A stretch of 64,000 nucleotides of DNA from Platycnemis pennipes (taxonomy: Eukaryota; Arthropoda; Insecta; Odonata; Platycnemididae): contig CAKOGI010000036.1 in NCBI GenBank assembly GCA_933228895.1, positions 1 to 64,000 of the forward strand, given 5' to 3'. The stretch's first letter is position 1. Each line of letters begins with the position of its first letter. Below the pieces are notes generated by a model. That model was not told where the DNA came from. It worked only from the letters and a program-made list of their open reading frames with translations, and searched no databases. Below are positions 54,418 to 63,952 of this stretch, piece after piece. A program made the position numbers and the translations under genes.

Positions 54418-54942
54418 CTATCTCATCAATGACGTTTCTCCCCCCCGAAGCATGATATTTATTCTCGAGCAGCAATGCTGAGCCGCAGGATGACACCTCC
54501 TTTCACTCCTCAACTCGTTGAAGGTTAAGTGAAACAGCTTCAGAGCGCGGCAGTCGTTGAGGTGAGGGATGGTATGATGAAATTGTGTGAGGAATTTGTG
54601 TAGGGTGTATCCTAACGACTTACTAACTGCATAAAGACAACAGTATTCTCCGCAAATGTCAGAATGAAAACTTTGAATCTGAACCCGATTGTGAGTGCAA
54701 GCGAAAGGTTTCAAAAAATTTATAATATCCGGAACGAAAGGCATCAATCCATATGAGTCAAAATACTCTGCTATACCATTGAGAATATATATCGCCACCC
54801 AATGAGACCCAGGTAAGTATGAAGGATCTAAGTTCACTACGTATATGCCATTTATAGGAGAGTGGGGTAATTTATCGGAAGCGTAGACTCCGCGGAATAT
54901 TTTTAGCGGATTCAATAACCTATCAATCTGTACACTATCCAT
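54418..54942 (-). CDS. Adenovirus-type maturation cysteine protease
   Basis: I chose the ATG at 54942 (MDSVQIDRLL), which lies just after the capsid gene stop and is the usual start of these proteins. An upstream ATG at 54984 would overlap the capsid gene. The 174 residues contain the Ulp1/adenain-type catalytic set: His47 in SHWVAIYI, Asp62 in EYFDSYG, Gln90 and Cys97 in QSFHSDICGEYC, with the right order and the Gln-Cys spacing of adenain. In Polintons and adenoviruses this enzyme trims capsid proteins during maturation. Confidence 0.88.
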   Translation of the reverse strand: MDSVQIDRLLNPLKIFRGVYASDKLPHSPINGIYVVNLDPSYLPGSHWVAIYILNGIAEYFDSYGLMPFVPDIINFLKPFACTHNRVQIQSFHSDICGEYCCLYAVSKSLGYTLHKFLTQFHHTIPHLNDCRALKLFHLTFNELRSERRCHPAAQHCCSRINIMLRGGETSLMR

Positions 54943-54949
54943 TGCTAGA

Positions 54950-56236
54950 CTAATAATTTGTGATAATGTTCCTGTTTTTATCAATTTCTAGCGAGGCATC
55001 GTATTCTGCAAATACCAAGCACGTTACTGTGTTTGTCAATTCTTTCTCGAATTTCGCCTCTATTCGCACCACACCACGATCTCCGAGACTTACATAATCT
55101 TCGTTTCCCGAATCGTCAGGTGTAAGATCGAACACTAGCATGAAATATCCATGTCCAAACATGTCGTACGTGATTTGATTACCCCTATCATAATGCTTTA
55201 TTCCACTACCTGAAAATATGGTATCATATGCCCGCGCCCAATACTTTTTACTGCTGAAATTACATTCCAGTCCCTCGGAAGGAATCTGAACACCGTTTAC
55301 AAAGAGTGAAAAAGTTTCCAGGGAATAGTGAGAGAGAGCAAATGGATTTTTCTCAACCCTACCAGCGTACGAGTCATTATCAACCATAGCAAATATTATA
55401 GTGTTGGGTATTCGACCAACAATCGCATTATCAATGCTCAGAGTTCTTCCACCGGAAGGAATCGTGAAAGATTTCATTTCCGTACGTTTGTAGTGATATC
55501 TAGCATTATTTTTTTCCAGCATGTTACTGTGTGCTACTAATATTGAAGGGTTGATGTCAAAATGTCGAACGTAAAGAGTCGCATCTAGTATTCTCATTAC
55601 TCCTACCACTTCACCCATCAGATGAAATGCAGGGTTTGATATCATCAACCTGATTCCTATATCGACTCGATCTAACAACAATTGTGACTGATTGAACACG
55701 TCCACATGTAATTTACCATATAGCTCAACTTCGGCACTGTTCTCGAACCACGACTTTCGCTTTATGTAACCTGCATTGCTGTTATTAGTTTTATTAATAT
55801 CATCCCCCGTATCCACTTCCCAACCTACGTTCCTCAAATGTGTTTTGCTAGCATCGACGCCATAATTTAACGCATTCTCAATATAGCTCCTGTAATGATA
55901 ATTATCCTCCGAAGGAGTGACCAACGTCCCATTGAAATAAACGTTACACTGTTCAAAGAGGGAGTGGAGAATATTGTTCACAACGCCAGGTTGATTAGCA
56001 TCACTAGACGTAAAATCTGTCAAGTCCGCCTTACACACTTTCACTCTCAACCTGAGGAATATACTATTCAAATCCTTGTAGGCATCACCGGAATCTTTAA
56101 TCACGAATTCAATCACCGATCTATTATCCAGCGATGATATAGGTTTATAGGAAACTAGTCGCTTTGATAAAATGTTAGTCTGAATGGGTGGATTGGGTTG
56201 GAATAAGTCCAAGGAGGTTAGCATATGCTCAGCCAT
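54950..56236 (-). CDS. Major capsid (hexon-like, double jelly-roll) candidate
   Basis: The 428 residues start at ATG 56236. It belongs to the family usually annotated as F54H12.2-like, the conserved Polinton/adintovirus hexon candidate. It is mostly beta-rich, with the typical start (LDLFQPNPPIQTNI) and SVIEFVIKDSGDAYKDLNSI, which matches the family's conserved first strand region. No catalytic motif is expected. It stands between the pVI/pX-like gene and the protease, the usual Polinton order. It is intact. The double jelly-roll assignment comes from the family, not from a structure I can see. Confidence 0.8.
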   Translation of the reverse strand: MAEHMLTSLDLFQPNPPIQTNILSKRLVSYKPISSLDNRSVIEFVIKDSGDAYKDLNSIFLRLRVKVCKADLTDFTSSDANQPGVVNNILHSLFEQCNVYFNGTLVTPSEDNYHYRSYIENALNYGVDASKTHLRNVGWEVDTGDDINKTNNSNAGYIKRKSWFENSAEVELYGKLHVDVFNQSQLLLDRVDIGIRLMISNPAFHLMGEVVGVMRILDATLYVRHFDINPSILVAHSNMLEKNNARYHYKRTEMKSFTIPSGGRTLSIDNAIVGRIPNTIIFAMVDNDSYAGRVEKNPFALSHYSLETFSLFVNGVQIPSEGLECNFSSKKYWARAYDTIFSGSGIKHYDRGNQITYDMFGHGYFMLVFDLTPDDSGNEDYVSLGDRGVVRIEAKFEKELTNTVTCLVFAEYDASLEIDKNRNIITNY

Positions 56237-56239
56237 GAC

Positions 56240-56686
56240 TTAGTTGGAAAAAATATCACTATGCACGACCTTCTTCCCTCTTCGCCTTCTCTGCGAATGT
56301 CCTTTATTTTTCCTGACGCTAGTTTTTATTTTATTCAATCGTGGACGCTTAACCAGTCTCACCCCACCCCCACTCATGTTTTTTATTTTCTCCTCCGCTT
56401 TACGCTTCAAGTTCTGCCCCGCCTCGTTTAATCTTCCTCTCAATATCTCTTTAAAAGGCTTTGTTCCTAGATCGCTCAAGGCTGCCGCCCCGGCACTAAC
56501 CGCCTCCTTACCAACCGTCTTCAACCCGCTGTAAAAAAGAGGTCTGGCAAAACGCCACAAGCCAGCAAGAAAATTTCCTATACCCCGCCCCTTTTGCACA
56601 CGATACGATGCTCGATATATTGGTCCAATCTCCCCACCTGACTGCTTTAGGTAGTAAGCCAAATATCGATCCGCCACTGGAGCCAT
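56240..56686 (-). CDS. Basic pVI/pX-like minor virion protein
   Basis: I chose the first ATG (56686, MAPVADRYLAYYLKQSGG). The frame extends four codons up only to a TTG. The 148 residues have a GPIYRASYRVQKGRGIGNFL block, a small-residue amphipathic helix (about residues 55-75) and a very basic C-terminus (KGHSQRRRRGKK). This layout is typical of Polinton and adintovirus proteins compared with adenovirus pVI and pX, thought to act in membrane disruption and DNA packing. The stop is three bases before the capsid gene ATG. Confidence 0.7.
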   Translation of the reverse strand: MAPVADRYLAYYLKQSGGEIGPIYRASYRVQKGRGIGNFLAGLWRFARPLFYSGLKTVGKEAVSAGAAALSDLGTKPFKEILRGRLNEAGQNLKRKAEEKIKNMSGGGVRLVKRPRLNKIKTSVRKNKGHSQRRRRGKKVVHSDIFSN

Positions 56687-56715
56687 CTCGACGCTCAATG
56701 ATCAATAAACTTATA

Positions 56716-57741
56716 TTACGCCTTTTTTATAAAATGCAATACGACGATGGAAGATTGCTCACCACTACGAAATGGAATTGGATCTCCGAGTTTGTTTGTC
56801 AAAAGAATTTCAATGCTTTCAATGTTATTCTTTTCGACTGGGTGATAGAAAATGGGATTGAATGCCCAGTGTAAGTCTTGAGTGTTTAATATACGCAAGC
56901 ATCGACTGAGCGAATCACCTACCAGTTGAGGTTTAATTATATCTGTGTAAACGTAAACGTTTTTGGAAGGAGACAAGATTTCTCTTTTCGTTCTACCGCT
57001 TCGCAATTTACGGTATTCAGATTTAATGTTCTTGAAATTCTTTACGAAATCCTCCGCAAGTGTTGATGAAGATGAATCCCACTGATAGAAACGGAGAAGA
57101 ATACTTGATAATATCAGAATATCATGTTTTATTTTAGCCTGCTGTTCACCGTTGAAATCTTTAATCGATTTATCGAATAATTCCTTGAACGAATTATATG
57201 TTCCTGGCTTTAACGTATACTTAACATCATCCGTAATAATCTGCACGGAGTTTGGTGATAATCTCTCATTTATACCACTCTTTTTATCATTCACTGTCAT
57301 TTTATCTGCGTATATCACTACATCATTCGCTATGTCAAGCCTTTTCTCTCCGCTAATCTCAAAAAATGATGGTTCGAAGGCAAAAGCTATGCTCTCGTAC
57401 CTACCATTTGGAACGATGAAAAACGAACCATCCTTCAACTTTACTCTAACAATATCTTTATCCTCAGGCCCACCGATTTCACCCCGGACCAAACCCTGCT
57501 CGTTCCGAGTCCTGTTGTCCTTGGTTGAAGAATAATTTGTGATTTCTCTCAAAACGCTCTGCTTATCGTTATCCTTTACTCCCTCGATTGGAGGAATAGA
57601 AATCTCGGCCAAACCCACCATCCATTCACCATTTACCAAATCGAGACGGTGCGATAATCTCGTACGGAAATGTGAGATCGTGTTGTGAGGAAAATATGTT
57701 TTTGAACTATCACTAGGCAACGTAATGTAAAACTCGTTCAT
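56716..57741 (-). CDS. Minor capsid (penton-like, single jelly-roll) candidate
   Basis: The 341 residues start at ATG 57741, overlapping the integrase end by 29 bases. The start (FYITLPSDSSKTYFPHNT, then FRTRLSHRLDL and GEWMVGLAEISIPP) is the recognised N-terminal pattern of Polinton minor capsid proteins. The middle is variable and charged. The C-terminus (LLTNKLGDPIPFRSGEQSS and VVLHF) is also typical. It probably forms the capsid vertices. It is intact. Confidence 0.75.
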   Translation of the reverse strand: MNEFYITLPSDSSKTYFPHNTISHFRTRLSHRLDLVNGEWMVGLAEISIPPIEGVKDNDKQSVLREITNYSSTKDNRTRNEQGLVRGEIGGPEDKDIVRVKLKDGSFFIVPNGRYESIAFAFEPSFFEISGEKRLDIANDVVIYADKMTVNDKKSGINERLSPNSVQIITDDVKYTLKPGTYNSFKELFDKSIKDFNGEQQAKIKHDILILSSILLRFYQWDSSSSTLAEDFVKNFKNIKSEYRKLRSGRTKREILSPSKNVYVYTDIIKPQLVGDSLSRCLRILNTQDLHWAFNPIFYHPVEKNNIESIEILLTNKLGDPIPFRSGEQSSIVVLHFIKKA

Positions 57742-58954
57742 ATTTACGCACCGAAGAAGCGGAGATCCAAGAATTAAATGATTTTGGGTATCCTTGCCAC
57801 TTTACAAAATATTCTAAATCGCCAGCCCGCCCCCTACGCTTTAAAATTTTTTCAATCTTGTATTCCGTATCGGGGGAAAGGTTAACCCTCACTAACTCTT
57901 GCTCATAGAAACTACCCTTTATATCCTCACCGTTCAGATCTTTCAACTTGTACGTTGGTATCTCCCTCGACCGATTCACACCCTCAACTTGAAATATTTC
58001 GTTGGTATAATTGGGCGTATATCCTTTTGCAAATGGGCGTCGCTCCTTACTGATTCTGACGTAATCACCCCCTTTAAATTTAACATTTTTGCTAATAAGA
58101 GGTTTCCTTGTGCGACTAGCGATTGAGAATGCATTTCTCTCATTCACCTCAACAGGCTTAACTCCTAAGCTGGAATGTACGCTATTATTATAACTATTCA
58201 CCAATTTGGATAATATATCCACGTAATTGTACGTTGAATATCTCGTAAAATACTTGTACATTTTTGATTTTAGAGTTCGATTGAAACGTTCAACGAGACT
58301 GGCCTTTATGTCTGGATTGTTTGTTGTGTAAAACTTTACACCACGTTTCGACAGGAAATTTTTAAATTTACTATTCACAAATTCACCACCCTTATCGCTT
58401 TGAATTTTTAGCGGTTTTCTTTCGTGAAAAATATTATTAAACGCCTCGACTACCTCCTCTGGGCTCTTTTTCCGTAAAGCTCTTGCCCACGCATACCTCG
58501 AAAATAAATCAATCACCGTCAAAATATAACAATGTCCTCTGTTGAATTTTTTCAAACTTCGCATATCGTTCAGATCACATTGCCAGCATTCATCAATGTA
58601 TGATACGATGTAACGATTTCTAGGGAATTTCTTCCTCATCGGTCTGTGGCGTGTGTATGCGTCTTGAGAATCTAACCACTCGCGTATTGTCTTTCTCGAA
58701 ATTCCAGTCGCTCGATTTAATTTCTCGACAGTGGAAAAACCCGCAGAGTGTTCTGGATCATTGTACACCTTCTCGATTATATCGTTATCCACTCGTCTCC
58801 GAATTTTTTCGGTTTCCTTGGTCGACTGCTTCGCCTTGGTGTTGCTCTTGGTGACTTTTCTTTTTCGCTTCGTTCTGACCTCTTTCTTTTTCTTCTCTTT
58901 AGCTGTTTCGATAGATTTCCCACCGCGTCTAGTCTTCCCTCTATACGTTCCCAT
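57713..58954 (-). CDS. Polinton integrase with chromodomain
   Basis: The 413 residues start at ATG 58954. The N-terminus is very basic (residues 1-50), followed by a helix-turn-helix-like part (about 72-100). The retroviral-type rve core has Asp127 (ECWQCDLND), Asp187 (QSDKGGEF) and Glu222 (SLVERFNRTLK), the complete DDE set. A chromodomain is at about 363-405 (YKIEKIL, EYFVKWQGYP, NSW). It catalyses insertion of the element. The chromodomain may guide it to modified chromatin. The first 178 bases overlap the upstream gene in another frame. Confidence 0.92.
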   Translation of the reverse strand: MGTYRGKTRRGGKSIETAKEKKKKEVRTKRKRKVTKSNTKAKQSTKETEKIRRRVDNDIIEKVYNDPEHSAGFSTVEKLNRATGISRKTIREWLDSQDAYTRHRPMRKKFPRNRYIVSYIDECWQCDLNDMRSLKKFNRGHCYILTVIDLFSRYAWARALRKKSPEEVVEAFNNIFHERKPLKIQSDKGGEFVNSKFKNFLSKRGVKFYTTNNPDIKASLVERFNRTLKSKMYKYFTRYSTYNYVDILSKLVNSYNNSVHSSLGVKPVEVNERNAFSIASRTRKPLISKNVKFKGGDYVRISKERRPFAKGYTPNYTNEIFQVEGVNRSREIPTYKLKDLNGEDIKGSFYEQELVRVNLSPDTEYKIEKILKRRGRAGDLEYFVKWQGYPKSFNSWISASSVRKYERVLHYVA

Positions 58955-59286
58955 GTCTTATCCAAATCAGCATTCGCTCGTTTCACATCGGCAAGCGATT
59001 TCCTCAGTGCGTGGGTCTCCTCCTCCTCACTGTCCTGTGACCTTCTATGTGACTGGCTCTGACCCAAGGATTTCACTATCGGAATATGAATGGGCGATTT
59101 AATCTCGGAAACTGCGTTCAGATATTTATCTAGCACACGCTTGTACATGTGCCATTTGTCTATGTCCTTCACACCTCTTTTCACCAAGACGGCTTTCATT
59201 TCAACATCTAATGCATTTAATCTCCTCTTCATTTGACCTCGCTCAAAAGCCTCAGGGTCGACTACGAGCATTTTACGCAAACTCAT
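58777..59286 (-). CDS. Basic coiled-coil Polinton protein, 169 aa
   Basis: It starts at ATG 59286 in an ATGA overlap with the stop of the gene before it. MSLRKMLVVDPEAFER is a start often seen in Polinton proteins of unknown role. Residues 85-130 look helical and coiled-coil-like. The C-terminal 45 residues are rich in Lys, Arg and Ser, with several nuclear-localisation-like clusters. That tail is encoded by the same DNA as the basic N-terminus of the integrase, in another frame. It may be a DNA-binding virion core or packaging protein. Confidence 0.65.
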   Translation of the reverse strand: MSLRKMLVVDPEAFERGQMKRRLNALDVEMKAVLVKRGVKDIDKWHMYKRVLDKYLNAVSEIKSPIHIPIVKSLGQSQSHRRSQDSEEEETHALRKSLADVKRANADLDKTWERIEGRLDAVGNLSKQLKRRKRKRSERSEKEKSPRATPRRSSRPRKPKKFGDEWITI

Positions 59287-59615
59287 TTTCCGCCAATGAG
59301 GCTACCAATGACACCACTCAATATGGATCCGAGTAGCATTGGCAGAAAGCCTCCTTTCTGTACGAGAAGCGCGCGCTTTTTTTTAATGCTAATACCACGC
59401 GAAGCCAAGTTTCTCAAAGTATATCGATGCTTGAATAGTTTTCGCTTTAGCCTATTATTTATCTTATGTCTACGTTCAAGCGTATTCAAACAACATTCGG
59501 AGATGGCTTTAATCAACTCCGCATCCGATGCTTTTACTATAGCTGATCGCAACTTTGGTTTGGCAGATTTTAGCACATGAAGTAAATGATTATTGTTCTC
59601 CAATCTTTTCATCAT
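59283..59615 (-). CDS. Small basic protein with hydrophobic Gly-rich C-terminus, 110 aa
   Basis: It starts with two ATG codons at 59615 and overlaps the ATPase end by 26 bases. Most of it is basic and helical (ERRHKINNRLKRKLFKHRY). The last part, GGFLPMLLGSILSGVIGSLI, followed by GGK, is a hydrophobic glycine-rich segment that could insert in membranes. Such a protein is regular in Polintons and adintoviruses next to the ATPase. A membrane or core role is inferred only from composition. Confidence 0.65.
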   Translation of the reverse strand: MMKRLENNNHLLHVLKSAKPKLRSAIVKASDAELIKAISECCLNTLERRHKINNRLKRKLFKHRYTLRNLASRGISIKKKRALLVQKGGFLPMLLGSILSGVIGSLIGGK

Positions 59616-60297
59616 GCACGGGCATGTAGATTACTGTGACCCTATCTTCAGGAAAGATTTTAGTACGGAATCTAAACCTTTCGTCCGTGTCCTGTCCGAG
59701 GTCTAGGACCAAATAGCCGAATGGTTCTTGCGTCACCTCTTTATATACCCTTTCCAATTCCTGCGATTTTTCAGGATAGACCTGCCGAGCCAAGTGACCG
59801 AATTGTAGTCGATCTCTAGGATTTTTAAATGCTACTATATACTTGGAATTTAGGGATATATTTCTCGCTTGCGGGCTCTGATAGAATATGTTTTGCGTGA
59901 TTAAGAACACGGAAATGTTAAAATGATGGCTTCCTCTTGTGAACAATTTGCATACGTCTTTACTGTACGCTCCCTCACTCATTAGATCATCTAGCACGTA
60001 CAATGTTGGCACGCCTACGAATTCTTCGAAAGGGGGTATTTCGGTTCGAAATTGAATTGGTGTACTCGTACGTATTCTTGGTTCACTTCCGCGACTGCAG
60101 CACCACACAATCTGATGTATTGAACTATCGATCATGTAAGGTAAATTTTTCAAGAATTTCGTCACGAACGTCGTTTTTCCACACCCCGAAGGGCCTGCGC
60201 AGATGCAAGTGAAAGGATGTTTCCAGACCAATGTCATGATTGGTACTGATCCTATTATAGCGCCTAATGGGTGTTTATAAGTATCAAAAATCTTCAT
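59590..60297 (-). CDS. Genome-packaging ATPase (FtsK/HerA type)
   Basis: The likely start is the ATG at 60297 (MKIFDTYKHPLGAI), which overlaps the polymerase end by 14 bases. The frame also has an earlier ATG at 60393. Counted from 60393, Walker A is GPSGCGKT (67-74), Walker B is LYVLDD (131-136) and FLITQN (163-168) is the sensor motif. This is the A32-like packaging ATPase of Polintons and nucleocytoplasmic viruses, which pumps DNA into capsids. It is intact. Confidence 0.9.
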   Translation of the reverse strand: MKIFDTYKHPLGAIIGSVPIMTLVWKHPFTCICAGPSGCGKTTFVTKFLKNLPYMIDSSIHQIVWCCSRGSEPRIRTSTPIQFRTEIPPFEEFVGVPTLYVLDDLMSEGAYSKDVCKLFTRGSHHFNISVFLITQNIFYQSPQARNISLNSKYIVAFKNPRDRLQFGHLARQVYPEKSQELERVYKEVTQEPFGYLVLDLGQDTDERFRFRTKIFPEDRVTVIYMPVHDEKIGEQ

Positions 60298-63200
60298 TAC
60301 CAAACGCCTCGCTATGCGTTCTCTTTCGCGGAATTTTGTAATGACCCCAAGCCATAGTATTAATCCCATCCTCGCAAATGTATCTTTTGTCATCGCTTGC
60401 GTTTAGCGTGACTTTGTTCATTTGTACCGTGTACAATTCATGCTTATTACTTCGAATGACTGTCATCCTTCTGAATTCTGTGGAATTTTCATGCAGGCAA
60501 CGAACGTAGTCGTTGAATTTTAGACATTTATCTTTGACAGATTTGGTTATACCCTTGGCTTTCTTTTTTTCCTTTCCACCCTCGACCTTGAAGGAATATA
60601 GTTTGCTTCTCAGGCCTACGAAATGAGTCATAATTAAAGAATTACATTCGTCTTTAAATTTCCCAATGACCCTTTTGTTCTTCTCAGAGTAGCAAGGGTG
60701 AGACTTTGGGTAATTTGATGTATCAAACGCATCCAGGTTGCTTAATATGTCCTCATTAATGTCATTTGTGTAAATTTGGTAAATAAACGAATCGGTATCG
60801 CTGTAGGAAAGGGAGATGTTCTTACCGTATTTTGGCAACATTGTCTGATAGTGAAAGTCATACATTAATGTCTTGCTGAGGTCTAAAACACAGAAACCTA
60901 TGTATATCGGTTTGTTCATTTTGATAGTCGCCTTTCGCATGTGAACGGCCACCAGAGACTCGTTGAAAATCGTTCTGTCCAAAAATGTCGATTTATTGAT
61001 TAACTTTTGTAATTTTTTTTCGTCAGTCACTAATTGCATATTAATTCTTTTTCGCACATTCTCCATCGTCTTGCCAAATACGGAATTATTCATGAGCTTG
61101 TAGAAGTCTTTTTGGAAGTCATTAGTGGCTAATTGCCTTCGATTAGTGTTCAAGTCAATATATGTCTTTAACCAAGGGGATTGACTAAATTCGATGATTC
61201 TATGTACCTTTTTCATAACAAGTCCAAGGGAAAGAGCCTGCTTGAGGTTGATATAGTGAATAACGTATTTAGTCCGACCCTCGAGCGTGGTAATTAACTT
61301 TTTATGTTTTCCACCGGGTGGGACTCGGTTTTCCGGACAAAGCGGGAAATCGGAATGACTATCGTGAAGAGACTGCGGATACTCGAGATCAACTTCCAAA
61401 ATATATCCCTTTTCGTTTTCATTTGATATTTTAGCGACCTCAAAATTTGAAATTTCCATAGGGGAGAGCCATCGAAAATTTGCATATGGGAGTGGCTGGG
61501 AGAGCGCCCAACCATAGAGATTATTCGCATCAAGATAGGTAATAAAGTTAGACTCAGCTTCGGGATCATAATTTTCCAAATATTTATTATTTGCCTCGCA
61601 ATATCTTTTGCAGCATTGTGATATTCCCCCGCGAATACCTGCCTCAAACATCAGGAGCATGTCGTAATCTGTTAAAAGTTCCAACTCAATTTCTGTATGC
61701 TTCAGCATAGCATCAAAAGCTAACCCCGGAGCAGTGTAATACCACGCAGGGTCAAGCTTGTATGCATCAAAACAAACGTCTCTGAAATTCTCGAAGACGT
61801 CGGCTAGAAGTGTGACGTCACTTATAAGATAGACATCACTATAATCCCCCAATGTTTTGCATTCGAATGATGCCCAAACGTTGGAAGCGTGAGCGTAATC
61901 TTCCTCTGAAATATCGTCGCCTGTGAGCCGATTATGAAATTTTTCTCTATCCGGAAGTGAGGTTTCATCTAATCGTTCCAGTGAATCAGTGTAGTCGTAT
62001 GGATAAACACCCTTTCGTGTAACCAAATGTGTCATCTCGTTGAATGTTTGCTGGGTGCATTTAAAAGTCTTCAGATTTGAGACCAAGGACGCCAGAGAAG
62101 CAGACATGAACCGATACGTATCGATAAACCGAATGTTAAAATTGTCATCGATAGACTTTGCGAATGTAATGTACTTTTCCTCAGAATTTGGTATTACGAA
62201 TATTCTCCTCTCGTCATAATCTAACTCGCGGACAATGAAATGACCATCGTATGATGAAAGATTGTGGATGAAGACTGGTAAGAAATTCGGCATTCTATAC
62301 TGCATGTTACAAAACTGATGCGCTGCACCCCTAAATCGTCCTGTCAAGTGATCGTGATCTCTCACGCGATCCTCGTTAAGTTGTTTCCCGCAAATGTGAC
62401 AATCCACTGTCTCCTGAAACACGCTCTCCTCTTCGGGAGTGAGGGGGTTCATGGGGACGGTATCTTTATACAAAGCACGTATTTTATCCGCCTCTTCTTT
62501 CATTCGCTCAATAAACACACGCGCTGCGTTCGGTCCTCGATATAACTGAGGCCTTTGACATCCGTCAGGTGTGATTACCATATAGCAGAAACTAAATGGT
62601 GTGTGTTTTTGTATCACGTTCGTGTAGGATGTATGTGAAGAGGGTTCACAAGTGCTCACATTTTCGAGAAGGCATTCAAAGTCAACGTATATGACGTAAT
62701 CTACTCGAAGGGAATAATTAACGTGAGTGAATTTTAAAATGCTATCACTCTCGTCCGGCATTACAATTTTAGTTGGTGTTCCACTCCCTTTGCATAACTC
62801 CCGATGTTCTTCTAGTTTGGTCTCATCGTAGTAGTGCGTGAGGCAACGTTTGCAAATGTGGATTCGGTGCTCATGTCTTGTAATTTGCGAGCGAATCAAT
62901 CTATTAAAATTTTTGATCCAGCAAAAGTGTGAAGTTTCATCGTTTGTAACAAAAAGCAAATCTCTATGATCTTCTAGCTCTAGATCGACAACTTTCATCG
63001 GGTAAATCTCATTTTTGTCTGTTAGACCAAAAACGTTTATCGAAATATTGTTTGCTCGCTCAAATTTGGGGATATCTTTCAATTCTACGGGGTATTCTAT
63101 ACAGTTCCAATTATAACCCGTACGAAACGCTTGCGTATTATACTTGCAAACCCGTTGAGGTTTTAGAGCTACGTTTTTTGCCCAAACCGCATATTTGAAG

Positions 63201-63952
63201 CAATATATATCTTCATTTTGTACGTTGATTACAGATAGTGTATTAGCTATTTTGGCCGGAAGTTTAATGTATGTGGATCCCCGAAAAGGAGTATATTTAT
63301 TAATTCGCAATTCTAATCCGATTACATTAGCAAGGCTCCATCCGGACCCCTTTGCTTGGAATTCCGACTTCTCCTTGAGCAATTTTGAAAAAGCCTCGTT
63401 CAATACTTCCCCCATATTATCCGCAGATAAGAGACGTCTATTGTTTGTCTTGAAAGATGCATCCATTTCCTCTCTCTCACCTTTATGAAATTTACAAATT
63501 AAAATAAGATTAAATTTAATCGATTTTTTTGCAATTACCTGTTCTAGTAATTTCTCGGCTACCTGTTCTTTAATGTCGTCGAGGAAAGAAATTACGTCCC
63601 CACCTTTATCCTCCTCTGGAGTGATCCAGAACGTTTGAAGTCTAGATCGGATAGCAGATTCCACCTCAATAAAGCCTCGACCTAGTTGGTTCGTCACCTT
63701 CTGTCTGTGCAAATTCGTATTTTCGTGTTGTAAAGCCTCATCTGTGTTGTAGTACACTTCGCAATAATTACAAAATTTTCTACCCTTTACCTCGTCTAGC
63801 GCCTCTTTCATCCGTGTGAAGGTTTCCATATCATTTATAACATCATTATCAAAAACAACACGTTGATGAATGTTCATGATTGCCTGTTCTAGTTCCTGTG
63901 AGGTGTATTTACGTGAATTGAAATTATTTAAAATTTCTGCGATTGAATGCAT
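60284..63952 (-). CDS. Protein-primed family B DNA polymerase
   Basis: 1222 residues from ATG 63952. A C2H2-type zinc finger lies at 61-82 and another Cys/His cluster at 367-387. The 3'-5' exonuclease motifs are DFE (424-426), NLSSYDGHF (564-572) and YSDVYLISD (704-712). Between Exo I and II an HNH/endonuclease-VII-like zinc module (CHICGKQL, DHDHLTGRFRG, QFCN; 518-549) is inserted, as is common in this group. Polymerase motifs are A YLDANNLYGWA (806-816), B KLMNNSVFGK (952-961) and C YSDTDS (1050-1055). All catalytic residues are present. It replicates the Polinton from its ends. Confidence 0.95.
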   Translation of the reverse strand: MHSIAEILNNFNSRKYTSQELEQAIMNIHQRVVFDNDVINDMETFTRMKEALDEVKGRKFCNYCEVYYNTDEALQHENTNLHRQKVTNQLGRGFIEVESAIRSRLQTFWITPEEDKGGDVISFLDDIKEQVAEKLLEQVIAKKSIKFNLILICKFHKGEREEMDASFKTNNRRLLSADNMGEVLNEAFSKLLKEKSEFQAKGSGWSLANVIGLELRINKYTPFRGSTYIKLPAKIANTLSVINVQNEDIYCFKYAVWAKNVALKPQRVCKYNTQAFRTGYNWNCIEYPVELKDIPKFERANNISINVFGLTDKNEIYPMKVVDLELEDHRDLLFVTNDETSHFCWIKNFNRLIRSQITRHEHRIHICKRCLTHYYDETKLEEHRELCKGSGTPTKIVMPDESDSILKFTHVNYSLRVDYVIYVDFECLLENVSTCEPSSHTSYTNVIQKHTPFSFCYMVITPDGCQRPQLYRGPNAARVFIERMKEEADKIRALYKDTVPMNPLTPEEESVFQETVDCHICGKQLNEDRVRDHDHLTGRFRGAAHQFCNMQYRMPNFLPVFIHNLSSYDGHFIVRELDYDERRIFVIPNSEEKYITFAKSIDDNFNIRFIDTYRFMSASLASLVSNLKTFKCTQQTFNEMTHLVTRKGVYPYDYTDSLERLDETSLPDREKFHNRLTGDDISEEDYAHASNVWASFECKTLGDYSDVYLISDVTLLADVFENFRDVCFDAYKLDPAWYYTAPGLAFDAMLKHTEIELELLTDYDMLLMFEAGIRGGISQCCKRYCEANNKYLENYDPEAESNFITYLDANNLYGWALSQPLPYANFRWLSPMEISNFEVAKISNENEKGYILEVDLEYPQSLHDSHSDFPLCPENRVPPGGKHKKLITTLEGRTKYVIHYINLKQALSLGLVMKKVHRIIEFSQSPWLKTYIDLNTNRRQLATNDFQKDFYKLMNNSVFGKTMENVRKRINMQLVTDEKKLQKLINKSTFLDRTIFNESLVAVHMRKATIKMNKPIYIGFCVLDLSKTLMYDFHYQTMLPKYGKNISLSYSDTDSFIYQIYTNDINEDILSNLDAFDTSNYPKSHPCYSEKNKRVIGKFKDECNSLIMTHFVGLRSKLYSFKVEGGKEKKKAKGITKSVKDKCLKFNDYVRCLHENSTEFRRMTVIRSNKHELYTVQMNKVTLNASDDKRYICEDGINTMAWGHYKIPRKRTHSEAFGNEDF

